A stretch of 64,000 nt of DNA from NCBI RefSeq assembly GCF_900143005.1, contig NZ_FRCS01000025.1:24534-88533 (forward strand). Reading direction: 5' to 3'. Position numbers and translations under genes: made by a program. Below are positions 35,234 through 44,250 of the stretch, in pieces. Position 1 is the stretch's first letter. Each line of letters starts with the position of its first letter. Origin of the DNA: Cryptosporangium aurantiacum (GTDB lineage: Bacteria > Actinomycetota > Actinomycetes > Mycobacteriales > Cryptosporangiaceae). The notes below the pieces were generated by a model, which had not been told where the DNA came from, did not search any database, and saw nothing but the letters and a program-made list of their open reading frames with translations.

Positions 35234-35248
35234 GCGAACAACGTTCGC
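35234..35248. promoter_or_regulatory. Palindromic operator between the permease and TetR genes
   Basis: GCGAAC-AAC-GTTCGC is a perfect 6-bp inverted repeat with a three-base spacer in the divergent region, next to an AT-rich TAATGATAAG stretch that could be a -10 region. It is 40 bases before the TetR start. It is the natural candidate for the TetR-type binding site. Confidence 0.6.
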
Positions 35249-35288
35249 GTAATGATAAGTCGCTCGGAGTGTGCGTCAAGATGAGCCG

Positions 35289-36047
35289 ATGAACTCCTCG
35301 ACCGCCCCCGCGGAGCCCGAGACCGAGATCACCAGGCAGTCCCCCTCGCCGGGCAGCGCCGCGTGGTGGCGGGAGCGTCGGGCCGCACGCGACCGTCGTC
35401 GCCACCGCCCGGGAGGCCTGACGACCGAGCAGATCACCGAGACCGCGCTCGCGATCGTCGACGGCGAAGGCCTGGCCGCGCTGACCATGCGGAGGCTCGC
35501 CGACCAGCTCGGCACCGGGGCGGCGTCGCTGTACCGGCACGTCGCCAACCGCGAAGAACTGCTGGTCGAGGTCGTCGACCACGTTCTGGGGTCGGTCGAG
35601 TTCGGGACGCCGAAGCCCACCTGGCGGGAGGACTTCCGCAACCAGGCGCACCTGCTACGGGCGGCGCTGATCGACCATCCGCACCTGCTGCCGGTCGCGC
35701 TCCGGACGCCGCTGCTCGGGCCGAACGCCGTCCGCGGACGGGAGGCCTGCCTGCGCCGGATGCTCGACTACGGGTTCTCGCCCGCCGACGTGCAGCCGAT
35801 GTACACGGTCATCGTCACCACCGTACTCGGGCAGGCCGTTTTCGCAGCTCAGCGTGCCACCGGCGAGCGGGATCGGCCCGAGCCGCTGCGTCCTGAGGTC
35901 TACCGCGACCTGCCGGCCGATCGGTATCCAACCGTGACCGCGCTGGCCGACCGGACCGAGCCGCAGACGTCGTCGGCGTTGTTCACGCTGACGATCGACA
36001 TCATGTTGGACGGCATCGAGGCTCGATACCCACGCGCACTCGAGTGA
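35289..36047 (+). CDS. TetR family transcriptional regulator
   Basis: A 252-residue TetR protein with a ~45-residue N-terminal extension rich in Arg (RERRAARDRRRHRPGGL). The helix-turn-helix is TALAIVDGEGLAALTMRRLADQLGTGAASLYRHVANREEL (~50-90), with the typical G-x-ASLYRHV recognition helix. The C-terminal domain resembles the TetR_C_1 (tetracycline-repressor-like) class. ATG 35289 is preferred to GTG 35271. It is divergent from the APC permease and probably represses it through the GCGAACAACGTTCGC palindrome. Confidence 0.88.
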   Translation: MNSSTAPAEPETEITRQSPSPGSAAWWRERRAARDRRRHRPGGLTTEQITETALAIVDGEGLAALTMRRLADQLGTGAASLYRHVANREELLVEVVDHVLGSVEFGTPKPTWREDFRNQAHLLRAALIDHPHLLPVALRTPLLGPNAVRGREACLRRMLDYGFSPADVQPMYTVIVTTVLGQAVFAAQRATGERDRPEPLRPEVYRDLPADRYPTVTALADRTEPQTSSALFTLTIDIMLDGIEARYPRALE

Positions 36048-36052
36048 CGACG

Positions 36053-37801
36053 TCAGCCCCGTCGGTCGAGGTGATGGCCGAGGTCGGCGGCGACCCGGCT
36101 GAGGTGGGACGCGATCTCGTCCGGGTCCGCCTCGTCGGGTAGCTCCGCGTCGAGGACGCCGAGCACGGCCTTGATCCCCGGCACCGGAACCACGACGCCC
36201 GGATTTTCCGCATCAGCGGGGGCCGGTCCACCCGCCGAACGCCGGAAAATCGGCGCCCCGTCCGCCCACGCCGCTCCGACGGTGCCGTCGCCACGGCACA
36301 GCCGCATCCGCCCGGTGCGTCCGGCCGAGTCCGCGACCAGCTCAAGCACCGTTTCGTCGGAGGAGGCGTCCGCGGTCGGTGCGGGGTCGACGAGCCACAG
36401 GCGTACGCGCGCCCCCGGCACCGCGGCCGCGACGGTCTCGACCAGACGCCCCGCGGTCTCCGGTGTGTAACCGGTGCGCAGCAGCAGCCGGGCGACGTCG
36501 AGTTCGCAGTCCCAGAGGTGCTGCTCCCGGCTGACCTCGGTGACGTCACGCAGCGCTACCACTGCGCCACTCGCCTCTGCTCCGACCAGGATCGGCTCGG
36601 CGTTCGCGAGGAAGCGCCGTGGCGGTCGCCCCGGAGCGTGGAAGCCGAGCACGACGTCCCGGACGGTTTCCCCGGCCAGCGCCCGGTTGCTCGGGTAATC
36701 GGCGGGATCCAGCCGTTTCCCGTCGACGTCCCGGACGTGCATGCGGAGCCGTAGCGCGGCGTCGATGAGCGAGCTCGGTTGCGTCTCCATCAGGTTGAGC
36801 AACGCCGGGTTGCCGAAGATCGGCCTGCCCGTCGTGTCGCAGGCGAACACCGCGGTGTCGAGGCTGTTGAGCACCGCCTGGAGGAACCCTTCGCGCCGAA
36901 TGACCTCCGCTTCGGCATCGAACCGGAGCGAGGCGTCGAGCATCGAGACACAGATCCGTGTCCCTCCGGCGCCCGGCACGGCCCGGATCGCCGCGTCCAC
37001 CGGCATCCGCAGCCCGTCGCGGGTCGTCGCCCACATCGTCTGGCGGCGGACCGCACCGCGCGCGGACGACGGCAGCGCGGCGAGCGTCGCCAGGATCGCG
37101 CGAATCGTCACCGCGTCGCGGTCCGGGAACAGCAACTGGTGCAGCGGGTGGCCGAGCGCCTGGTCCCGCGTCCACCCGAACGTCGTGGTCGCGGCGGCGT
37201 TCCAGGCCAGGATCGCGCCGTCGCCGTCGACGACCACGAACGACTCGGCCAACGCGTCGAGCAGCGGCACCAGGTCGAGCAGGTTCACGGTCAGCTCGGC
37301 CGCGACCCCCGCGATGCCGGGCAGCAGGCCGGTGGTCGCCGCGACGCCGTCCAGCGCGGCCCGCTGGTCGGCGTTCCACTCCCGCGGGACGGCGTCGAGC
37401 GCACAGATGCTTCCGACGACCGCACCGTCCGACCCGCGCAGCGGCACCGCGGCGAACGCGCCGATGCCGACGTAGGAGACGACCGCCGCGCCGGCCGACC
37501 GCGGATCGGAGGCCGTGTCGGCGATCCACACTGGTTCACCGGACGCCACGACCGTGCGGCACAGCGAGTCCGCCACCGCGATTCGCCTGGTGAGCTTGAA
37601 CACGCCGTCGACCCCGTACAGGCCGACGAGGCGGTCCCACTCGCCGTCCACCAGTGAGACGACGCCCATCGGAGCGCTTGCCACGCTCGCCGCCGCACCG
37701 GCGATCGCATCCATCGAGAGCGGAACACCAGCGAGGATCGCGGTGGCGCGGTCCACTGCGGCGATCCGGCGTTCGTCGTAGAGTTCGCCGTCGTCGTTCA
37801 T
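36053..37801 (-). CDS. Cytoplasmic GAF/PAS multi-domain sensor protein without a visible output domain
   Basis: A 582-residue soluble protein. In order it has a GAF domain (~residues 10-165; MGVVSLVDGEWDRLVGLYG, SGEPVWIADTASDPRS, GSICALDAVPREW) and PAS 1 (~185-300; ESFVVVDGDGAILAWNAAATTTFGW). PAS 2 (~310-435; VLNSLDTAVFACDTTGRPIFGNP, RRFLANAEPI) and a C-terminal GAF-like domain (~445-580) follow. No kinase, GGDEF, PP2C or HTH domain is seen, so it may act by protein contact or be a broken signalling protein. The start (ATG 37801) lacks a clear ribosome-binding site. It ends six bases from the convergent TetR gene. Confidence 0.78.
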   Translation of the reverse strand: MNDDGELYDERRIAAVDRATAILAGVPLSMDAIAGAAASVASAPMGVVSLVDGEWDRLVGLYGVDGVFKLTRRIAVADSLCRTVVASGEPVWIADTASDPRSAGAAVVSYVGIGAFAAVPLRGSDGAVVGSICALDAVPREWNADQRAALDGVAATTGLLPGIAGVAAELTVNLLDLVPLLDALAESFVVVDGDGAILAWNAAATTTFGWTRDQALGHPLHQLLFPDRDAVTIRAILATLAALPSSARGAVRRQTMWATTRDGLRMPVDAAIRAVPGAGGTRICVSMLDASLRFDAEAEVIRREGFLQAVLNSLDTAVFACDTTGRPIFGNPALLNLMETQPSSLIDAALRLRMHVRDVDGKRLDPADYPSNRALAGETVRDVVLGFHAPGRPPRRFLANAEPILVGAEASGAVVALRDVTEVSREQHLWDCELDVARLLLRTGYTPETAGRLVETVAAAVPGARVRLWLVDPAPTADASSDETVLELVADSAGRTGRMRLCRGDGTVGAAWADGAPIFRRSAGGPAPADAENPGVVVPVPGIKAVLGVLDAELPDEADPDEIASHLSRVAADLGHHLDRRG

Positions 37802-37874
37802 TGATTGTGCCGTTCGAACAGCCGCCGGTTCACGACGGAGGGGAAGGGTTCGACGCGCGACGACGGTAGCAGGA

Positions 37875-40322
37875 TTAACGCGAATTATGGGCGTTTGCAC
37901 CGTTTGCTGCGGGCTCCGAGGGGATCGTCAGCACCAGCGGCGGGGGCGCAGGAGGCAGCGCCGCCGGCGCCCGGACGCCGGGTACCTCCCAGGGCCCGAG
38001 CCGCTCGAAGAGCCCGGCCAGCACCCCCATCGCGGTGAGCAGCAGAATCGGGAACACCGGGCTGAACTGCCGGACGCCAGACGGTACGCCGGTCATGATC
38101 TCGAGCAGCGCGGCCACGACCACGCCGCCGAGCGCCATCGCGGCGAGCGGGTCCTTGCGCGCCCGGAACGGCGCCACGGCGGCCGCCAGCACCAACACCG
38201 CGCAGACCACGGCGTCGACCGCGAGGTACTGGGCGTCGAGCTTCGCGGTGTGCGCGATCCGCTCGGCCAGCGCTGCGAGGACGTTGCCGCCGTCGGTCAA
38301 CTCGCTCGCCCGCCCGAGATAACGAGCGTCGGCGATCGGGGTCAGCTGGCCCAGCCCGATCATCAGCACCGCGAGGCCGGTCGAGACCGCCGCGTACGGC
38401 AGCCACGGGTTGCGCACCGAACGATCGCGCCACGCGGCGACAGCCCACGCGACCGCGACGGCGCCCACCAGCGCCATCCCGGGTGCGCGCGCCCCGAGCA
38501 GCAGCCCGACCAGCACCGCGAACGTCACCAGTTCCCGGCGTCCCCGGCGTCCGTCCAGCGGCAGCGTGAACAGACAGGCACAGCAGAGCGCGATCGCGAG
38601 CATGTCGGCCGAACCGGTCAGCGACGCCACCGCGATCCGGTCGCTGATCACGAACACCACACCGGTGACCGCTCCGGCCAGCGCGCCCCACCGCGAGGCC
38701 GCGAAGTACGTCAGCATCCCGATCACGGCCACGAACGAGACGAGCGGGACGACGAGCAGTCCCGGAGCGCCCAGCACCGCCACGAACGGTGCGGAGAGCA
38801 GCGGGTAGATCAGGTTCGGGTCGGCGGATCCGGCGTGCTCGAACAGCCACGTGTTGCCGTCCTGCCAACAGGACCAACCGGTGCAGTCGTCGCGGAAGAA
38901 CGCCTTGTCGGACAGTTCCTGGTAGGTCAGAGCGGTCGCGTCGGCCGGCGAGTGGCCGAGGAGCCGGTACGTCCACGCCAGGTGGTACATGCTGGTCGGG
39001 CTGAACTGCCAGGTTCGGTTCACCGACACCGCGATGCCGGCGAGCGCCAGGCCGACAATCGTCGCCCAGGCGTGTACCGGCAGCTTGCCGACCCAGCGCA
39101 TCGGCTCCCACCGCCGGGCCCGCTGCGATAGCGGCACCGGTTCCCGCAGCCCGGCCTCGGTGGACCGGGAGGGCCGTCTGCGGATCGGACCCCAAAGATC
39201 GACGAGCAGCGCGACGACGGCCAGCACGAGCAACGGGACGATCGGCGCGTGGTAGCGGAAAGCGGCCGGCCAGAACTCCACGATGTTGATCGCGCTGACC
39301 ACCGCGAACGCACCGGCGGCCAGCGCGGACAGCTCGCTGCGGAAGCGCCAGACCACGGCCACCGTGGCCGCGATCAGCAGCGCCACGAGCGCCAGGTCGT
39401 ACCGCACCCGCATCAGGTCCGAGTGGATGATGTTCCAGGTCACGTCCGGGAGTGCGGCGACACCGCGGACGCCGAAGTACTTCACGGCAAGATCGTCGAA
39501 GCGCTGGCTCAGCGCCAGTTCCTCACCACCGAAGATCCGCGGCGTGATCACCATCTGCGCGGCGAGAACGCCGAACCCGACGACGTTGCCCCAGACCGCG
39601 AACGGCAGCCAGGCGTTGCGGAACGCCCGGTCACGGACCGCGACCAGCAGCCAGGCCGCAGCGACCGCCACCGGCAACGCGATCGCGAACTGCCGGTTGA
39701 GCATCCCGACCGCAACGAGGACCACGTACCAGACGACGTGCGTGCGGGTGACCCGCTTGGCCAGCGGGAGAAGCAGGAGCGGAAGCACGAGCAGCGCGAA
39801 CGCCGGACCCTCGGTGTGCGCGACGACGCTCCAGCGCGAGACCGAGACCGGGAGCAGCAGCATCGCACCGGCGACCAGCGCCCACCGCGGCCCCCACAGC
39901 CGGGACGCCAGCAGGACGGTCGCGACGATCGCGAGCGCGTAGCCGATGATCGGGACCACCATCAGGCCGGCCGGCCCGAACAGCGCGACGAACGGCGCAC
40001 TGAGCAGCGGCAGCAGGATCCGCGGGCCGACCACCGCCGCGTACGGACCAGTGAAGAAGCTCGAGTGGTAGTCGTCCGGCCAGCACGACCAGCAGTCGGC
40101 CAGGCCAGGGTCGTCCGCGAGGTAGTTGTAGGCGAGTTGCGCCGCGTCGGCCTGCGGATGACCGAGGTACCAGTACGTCCACGCCAGGTAGATCCGGGAG
40201 TCCGGGCCGTAGTGGGCGTTCGTGATCGACGCCAGCAGGACGGACAGGACACACAACGCGGCCAGGAGTAGCCAGCCCTGGATCGGCAGGGCGTTTCGGA
40301 GTGATCGTGCGATCCTCTTCAT
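37875..40322 (-). CDS. Large GT-C-like membrane protein made of two homologous halves
   Basis: An 815-residue polytopic protein with about 18-20 hydrophobic segments. It contains an internal duplication. IYLAWTYWYLGHPQADAAQL (~residues 44-63) corresponds to YHLAWTYRLLGHSPADATAL (~445-464). Each copy is followed by a CWSCW or GWSCW motif and by a PLLSAPFVA-(L/V)-G-PAGL-like segment. Short Asp-containing loops before the duplicated motifs resemble those of GT-C enzymes (DSR in half 1; half 2 reads PTS, so the Asp is lost). It may be a glycosyltransferase using polyprenyl-phosphate sugars, with only the first half catalytic. This is inference. ATG 40322; ends 73 bases before the sensor gene on the same strand. 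Confidence 0.6.
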   Translation of the reverse strand: MKRIARSLRNALPIQGWLLLAALCVLSVLLASITNAHYGPDSRIYLAWTYWYLGHPQADAAQLAYNYLADDPGLADCWSCWPDDYHSSFFTGPYAAVVGPRILLPLLSAPFVALFGPAGLMVVPIIGYALAIVATVLLASRLWGPRWALVAGAMLLLPVSVSRWSVVAHTEGPAFALLVLPLLLLPLAKRVTRTHVVWYVVLVAVGMLNRQFAIALPVAVAAAWLLVAVRDRAFRNAWLPFAVWGNVVGFGVLAAQMVITPRIFGGEELALSQRFDDLAVKYFGVRGVAALPDVTWNIIHSDLMRVRYDLALVALLIAATVAVVWRFRSELSALAAGAFAVVSAINIVEFWPAAFRYHAPIVPLLVLAVVALLVDLWGPIRRRPSRSTEAGLREPVPLSQRARRWEPMRWVGKLPVHAWATIVGLALAGIAVSVNRTWQFSPTSMYHLAWTYRLLGHSPADATALTYQELSDKAFFRDDCTGWSCWQDGNTWLFEHAGSADPNLIYPLLSAPFVAVLGAPGLLVVPLVSFVAVIGMLTYFAASRWGALAGAVTGVVFVISDRIAVASLTGSADMLAIALCCACLFTLPLDGRRGRRELVTFAVLVGLLLGARAPGMALVGAVAVAWAVAAWRDRSVRNPWLPYAAVSTGLAVLMIGLGQLTPIADARYLGRASELTDGGNVLAALAERIAHTAKLDAQYLAVDAVVCAVLVLAAAVAPFRARKDPLAAMALGGVVVAALLEIMTGVPSGVRQFSPVFPILLLTAMGVLAGLFERLGPWEVPGVRAPAALPPAPPPLVLTIPSEPAANGANAHNSR

Positions 40323-40447
40323 CGTTTCCGAACGCTAGGCGGATTAGGCCCAAATCTCCGCCCCGACCACCCGTGTTCGCGGGTTGTACGGAAACTGTTC
40401 CGCGTTGCGGCCCACGCCGGTCGCCTGCCGGCCCGCATGTAAAGAAC

Positions 40448-40490
40448 TCTTGACACGGGGTCTACCTTTGCTGACATGAAGGTGTCAAGA
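40448..40490. promoter_or_regulatory. TCTTGACAC / GTGTCAAGA inverted repeat before the membrane protein-XRE operon
   Basis: A perfect 9-bp inverted repeat (40448-40456 and 40482-40490) with an additional TGACA-N6-TGTCA pair at 40472-40487. The left arm contains TTGACA, a good -35 hexamer. It lies 24 bases before the GTG of the first gene. The XRE regulator encoded two genes on is the likely ligand. Confidence 0.55.
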
Positions 40491-40513
40491 ATGCTTTACT
40501 TCGGAGGCCGCAG

Positions 40514-40942
40514 GTGACGCTGACCGAGAAGCGGGCGTGGATCACGCTGGTCGTCACCGTGGTGGCGTACACGGTGTACGTCATCGTGATCACGGCTCGC
40601 GTGGACGGTCGGTCGCTTCCGGACGTCCCGTACGCCGGACCGCTGCTCACCACGATCGTCGGCGCGATGGTCGCCGCGATCGTGATCGAGATCGTGCTCA
40701 GCGCCGTCACGCCGAACGCGTCCCGGGTCCAGGACGTGCGTGACAAGGAGATCCACCGGCTCGGCGAATACGTCGGTCAGTCGTTCGTCACGATCGGCGC
40801 GGTCTCGGCGATGCTGATGGCCGTCGTCGAGTGGGACCCGTTCTGGATCGCCAACGTCATCTACCTCTGCTTCGTCCTGGCCGCCGTGCTCGGCGCGGTC
40901 GCCAAGGTGATCGTTTACCGCCGGACGATGCCCGAATGGTGA
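40514..40942 (+). CDS. Small four-helix membrane protein, partner of the XRE regulator
   Basis: A 142-residue protein with four hydrophobic helices (~8-28, ~42-65, ~90-108 and ~113-135) and short charged loops. It resembles the DUF2178-like membrane proteins that often precede a small XRE-type regulator. Its role is unknown; it may sense membrane state and control the regulator. GTG 40514 has GGAGG (40503-40507) six bases upstream. Its stop overlaps the start of the XRE gene, and an inverted-repeat operator precedes it. Confidence 0.72.
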   Translation: MTLTEKRAWITLVVTVVAYTVYVIVITARVDGRSLPDVPYAGPLLTTIVGAMVAAIVIEIVLSAVTPNASRVQDVRDKEIHRLGEYVGQSFVTIGAVSAMLMAVVEWDPFWIANVIYLCFVLAAVLGAVAKVIVYRRTMPEW

Positions 40943-41163
40943 AGCCGACCCGGGTCACGAACTCCATCCGTGCACTGCGCTTCGCGCACGGCGAGATGAC
41001 TCAGGCCGAGCTGGCCGAGCGCATCGGGGTGACCCGGCAGACCGTCATCGCCATCGAGCAGGGCCGGTACTCGCCCTCGCTGGAGATGGCGTTCCGCATC
41101 GCGCATGTGTTCCGCGTACCGCTCGACGACGTTTTCCACTACCCAGAGCTACCGGAGGAATGA
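40936..41163 (+). CDS. Small XRE-family (Cro/CI-like) transcriptional regulator
   Basis: A 75-residue protein that is almost entirely a helix-turn-helix: RALRFAHGEMTQAELAERIGVTRQTVIAIEQGRYSPSLEMAFRIAHVF (residues ~11-58, quoted as one family signature in parts), followed by the typical DDVFHYPE end of the YozG/ImmR-like small regulators. The ATG at 40936 (or GTG at 40939) overlaps the membrane-protein stop. The dehydrogenase gene starts one base after its stop. It probably binds the TGTCAAGA inverted repeat at the head of its own operon. Confidence 0.85.
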   Translation: MVKPTRVTNSIRALRFAHGEMTQAELAERIGVTRQTVIAIEQGRYSPSLEMAFRIAHVFRVPLDDVFHYPELPEE

Positions 41164-41164
41164 C

Positions 41165-42139
41165 ATGAAAGCGTGCTCGCGTACCGCCTACGGCGAGGCC
41201 GACGTACTCACGGTCGGCGACGTCAAACGCCCCACCCCCGCTGCCGACCAGGTGCTCGTCCAGGTGCGCGCGGCCAGCAACGACCGCGGCGTCTGGCACA
41301 CGATGACCGGTCGCCCCTACGCCATGCGCCCGTTCATCGGCCTTCGCGCTCCGAAAGTCGCCGTGATCGGCCGTGCGTTCGCCGGCGTGGTCACCGAGGT
41401 CGGTTCGGCGGTGACCAAGTTCCGGCCCGGCGACGAAGTGTTCGGCACCACCAACGCCGGCACCTGGGCCGAGTACACCGTGGCCAAGGAGAAGTTAGTT
41501 GCCCCGCTTCCGGAGAACGTCTCGGCGGAGCAGGCCGCGACGCTCGGCTGTTCTGGTGTGTCCGCCTTGATCGCCGTCCGGGACGTCGGGAAGGTGCGAC
41601 CCGAGCAGCGTGTGCTGGTGATCGGCGCGGGTGGCGGCGTCGGTTCGTTCGCGGTCCAGATCGCGAAGTCGCTCGGTGCGACGGTCACCGGTGTGTGCAG
41701 CACCTCGAAGGTCGACCTGGTGCGGTCGCTCGGCGCCGACGAGGTCATCGACTACACCCGCGAGGAAGTGGACCGGCACCGTGGGTGGTACGACGTCATC
41801 GTCGACATCGCGGGTAACCGGCCGCTGTCGATGCTCAAGCGCGCACTGCAACCGACCGGGACGATCGTGCTGGTGGGCGGCGAGGAGTCGCAGGGCCTGC
41901 TGCTCCACGGCTTTCAACGGATGATCTTCGCTCCGGCGTACGGGGTGGTCGCCCGTCGGCGGATGCGCAACGTCATCGTTCAGGAGAACGCCACCGACCT
42001 GGCCGAGATGGGCCGGATGGTCGCGGCGGGCGAGGTGACGCCGGCGATCGTCCACTCGTACGCGCTCGCAGACGCACCGGACGCGATGCGCTACCTCGCC
42101 GAGGGCCACCCCGCGGGCAAGATCGTCATCACGATTTGA
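41165..42139 (+). CDS. NAD(P)-dependent alcohol dehydrogenase / quinone-oxidoreductase-like (MDR)
   Basis: A 324-residue MDR enzyme without the catalytic zinc site. RTAYGEADVL at the start and VGRAFAGVVTEVG in the catalytic domain fit, and VLVIGAGGGVGSFAVQIAKSLGATVTGVCS is the nucleotide-binding fold (quoted in parts: GAGGGVGSFAVQ). DEVIDYTREE and GKIVI-T at the end match the quinone oxidoreductase (zeta-crystallin) group. GGAGG (41154-41158) is six bases before the ATG. It is the third gene of the XRE operon and may be the enzyme whose level that operon controls. Its last 11 bases overlap the convergent kinase gene. Confidence 0.85.
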   Translation: MKACSRTAYGEADVLTVGDVKRPTPAADQVLVQVRAASNDRGVWHTMTGRPYAMRPFIGLRAPKVAVIGRAFAGVVTEVGSAVTKFRPGDEVFGTTNAGTWAEYTVAKEKLVAPLPENVSAEQAATLGCSGVSALIAVRDVGKVRPEQRVLVIGAGGGVGSFAVQIAKSLGATVTGVCSTSKVDLVRSLGADEVIDYTREEVDRHRGWYDVIVDIAGNRPLSMLKRALQPTGTIVLVGGEESQGLLLHGFQRMIFAPAYGVVARRRMRNVIVQENATDLAEMGRMVAAGEVTPAIVHSYALADAPDAMRYLAEGHPAGKIVITI

Positions 42140-44144
42140 CGACGTCCCCGGTCGCCGGGCTCGGCGCGGACGGGCCGCCGGAATCCGCGTTGTTCTGCAG
42201 GGCGCCCAGGCCGGCACCGATCGCGATGCTGATCGCCGCCACCACGACGACGATGACCACGAGCAGGATGACGATCCGCCGCGGGATGCCTTCCTCGGCG
42301 TCCAGGTCGTCCGGGTGCGGCCGAAACTGCTGTTGCCGACGCCGAGCGGCGCGCCGTCCGATGCCCGGGGCGTTCGCCCGCCACGGCGCCGCATCGGGAC
42401 CGCCCGCCGAATCCCCGATCGCGGCGTGGGCTCCGGTCGAGCTCCGGACCGCAGGAGGGCCGCCACCGAGGGCAGGCGAGCCTCCGACCGGCGGCCCGCT
42501 CACCGGCGGGGATCCCATGGGCGCAGCACCCAGTGGCGGGGCTCCCAGCGCTGGGGGCACCGACGCGGAGGCACCGGCCGGCGGGGGGCTGCCGATCGGG
42601 GCGCCCGGAGAGAACGGTGGCACGAACCCGGCCGGTGAGGTGGGTGGCGAGAACCCGACCTGCGCGCCGGACACCGGGTGGGGCCCGGACACTGGTTGGG
42701 CGCCCGACACCGGGCGGGCGCCCGAGACCGGCGCGGCGTCCGGATCGGCGGCGTGCCGCCCCGAACGTGTCGACGGGTGCGCGCCGAGCCCGGCGTCCGC
42801 ACCGGCGCCGAACGACGTCCGCACGTCGGGACCGGAACCGTGCCCGAACGACGGACCGACACCCGGCGGGGCACCATGCCCGAACGACGGGCCAACACCC
42901 GGCGGGGCACCATGACCGAACGACGGGCCAACACCCGGCGGGGCACCATGCCCGAACGACGGACCGACACCCGGCGGGGCACCATGACCGAACGACGGGC
43001 CAACGCCCGGCGGGGCGCCGTGGCCGTACGAGGAGCCGACCCCGCTCGGCCGGTCGTAGCTCGGCCCGGGAAGGTCGTACCCCGGCGCAGGGGTGTCCTG
43101 GCCCGGCTCGGGAATCGCCAGGTGACCGGGCGGCGGCGTCCGCAGCTGCAGCGGCACCGAGGCGTCGCCCGCGGCCGCCCGGGGCGCCTGCCGCGAGCGC
43201 CCGCTGAGCCGCGCCTGCGCCGATCCGGTGGTCAGCGCCATCACCGCGCGTACGTCGTCGTCCACGCGCAGCGGCGTGTCAGCGTTCGCGGACCAGCTCG
43301 ACCCGAAGTCGGCGACCGCGGCGGTCGCGAGCGCGAGCGCGAACGCCTTGGCGGAGGCCGGGCGAGCAGCCGGTTCCTTCTCCAGCGCCTGCCCGATCAC
43401 CGCCGCGATCCGGGGCGGCATGCCCGCGGGCAACTCCGGGCGCTTCGTCAGGTGGTGGTGGAGCATCGCGGAGAACGGCAGCTCCAGCGAGAACGGCGTC
43501 CGCCCGGTGAGCATGTGGTAGACCAGCCCACCGACCGCATACACGTCGGTGGTGGGTCCGATCCGCTGACCGAGGATCTGCTCCGGCGCCGCGTAGGCCG
43601 GCGTCCCGACCAGCGTGCCGGTCGTGATCGTCGAGCCTTCGAAGAGCTTCGCGATGCCGAAGTCGGTGACCTTGACCGCACCGTCGCCCGCGAACAGAAC
43701 GTTGTCCGGCTTGATGTCACGATGCACGATGCCGCGCTGGTGCGCCGCATGCAGCGCGTCGGCGATCGCCAGCCCGATCGCGCAGGCGGTCTCCGGGCGT
43801 ATTCCTTCCGCGATGCGGGACGTGAGCGTGCCGCCCGGAAGGTGCTCCATCACGATCAGACAGAGGCCATCGCTTTCCGCATAGTCATGTACGCGGACGA
43901 CGTGCGGGTGGTCGAATACGGCCATTACTTGCGCTTCGGCAAGAAATCGGCGTTCGACATCCGGACCGGAAATCGTCAGGATTTTGATTGCGACGGGTCG
44001 GCCGAGGCGCCGGTGGCGACCCTCGATGACCAGCCCGAAGCCGCCGCGGCCCAGCTCGGCTCCCACCTCGTACTGGGGTAGTGCGGCCGTGAGCTGGGCC
44101 CGGTCGAAAAGCATCCGATGGATCCCATCACGTCGAATGGCCAT
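42129..44144 (-). CDS. Transmembrane Ser/Thr protein kinase (PknB-like) with repetitive linker
   Basis: A 671-residue kinase. The Gly-rich loop GRGGFG is at 32-37 and the catalytic Lys at 54 (VAIK). HRDIKPDN at 141-148 is the catalytic loop, DFG is at 161-163 and APE at 186-188. All key residues are present, so it should be active. After ~290 comes a long Pro/Gly/Ala linker with five near-perfect 12-residue units of the GHGAPPGVGPSF type. One membrane helix (IVILLVVIVVVVAAISIAIG, ~635-655) and a tiny outer tail end the protein, so it lacks PASTA or other sensor domains. The start may be the internal ATG at 44114 (MLFDRAQ). Confidence 0.88.
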   Translation of the reverse strand: MAIRRDGIHRMLFDRAQLTAALPQYEVGAELGRGGFGLVIEGRHRRLGRPVAIKILTISGPDVERRFLAEAQVMAVFDHPHVVRVHDYAESDGLCLIVMEHLPGGTLTSRIAEGIRPETACAIGLAIADALHAAHQRGIVHRDIKPDNVLFAGDGAVKVTDFGIAKLFEGSTITTGTLVGTPAYAAPEQILGQRIGPTTDVYAVGGLVYHMLTGRTPFSLELPFSAMLHHHLTKRPELPAGMPPRIAAVIGQALEKEPAARPASAKAFALALATAAVADFGSSWSANADTPLRVDDDVRAVMALTTGSAQARLSGRSRQAPRAAAGDASVPLQLRTPPPGHLAIPEPGQDTPAPGYDLPGPSYDRPSGVGSSYGHGAPPGVGPSFGHGAPPGVGPSFGHGAPPGVGPSFGHGAPPGVGPSFGHGAPPGVGPSFGHGSGPDVRTSFGAGADAGLGAHPSTRSGRHAADPDAAPVSGARPVSGAQPVSGPHPVSGAQVGFSPPTSPAGFVPPFSPGAPIGSPPPAGASASVPPALGAPPLGAAPMGSPPVSGPPVGGSPALGGGPPAVRSSTGAHAAIGDSAGGPDAAPWRANAPGIGRRAARRRQQQFRPHPDDLDAEEGIPRRIVILLVVIVVVVAAISIAIGAGLGALQNNADSGGPSAPSPATGDVVKS
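42845..43024. repeat. Five 36-bp tandem repeats in the kinase linker
   Basis: Units start at 42845, 42881, 42917, 42953 and 42989 with CGAACGACGG. Each is 36 bp, differing at only a few positions, and encodes 12 residues (GAPPGVGPSFGH). A diverged sixth copy begins at 43025. Confidence 0.95.
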
Positions 44145-44250
44145 GTACCTGGATGAGTCGATGAAACACCATCGAGCGAGCGGTTACCGCCAGAATCGAG
44201 TTCCGGGCAGTGTGCTTCGACACTTCAACGCGTTATTCATCGGCTACGCA

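Noticed and set aside
42845..43024. CRISPR-like array
   Set aside because: The repeats are contiguous without spacers, keep the reading frame and encode the kinase linker.
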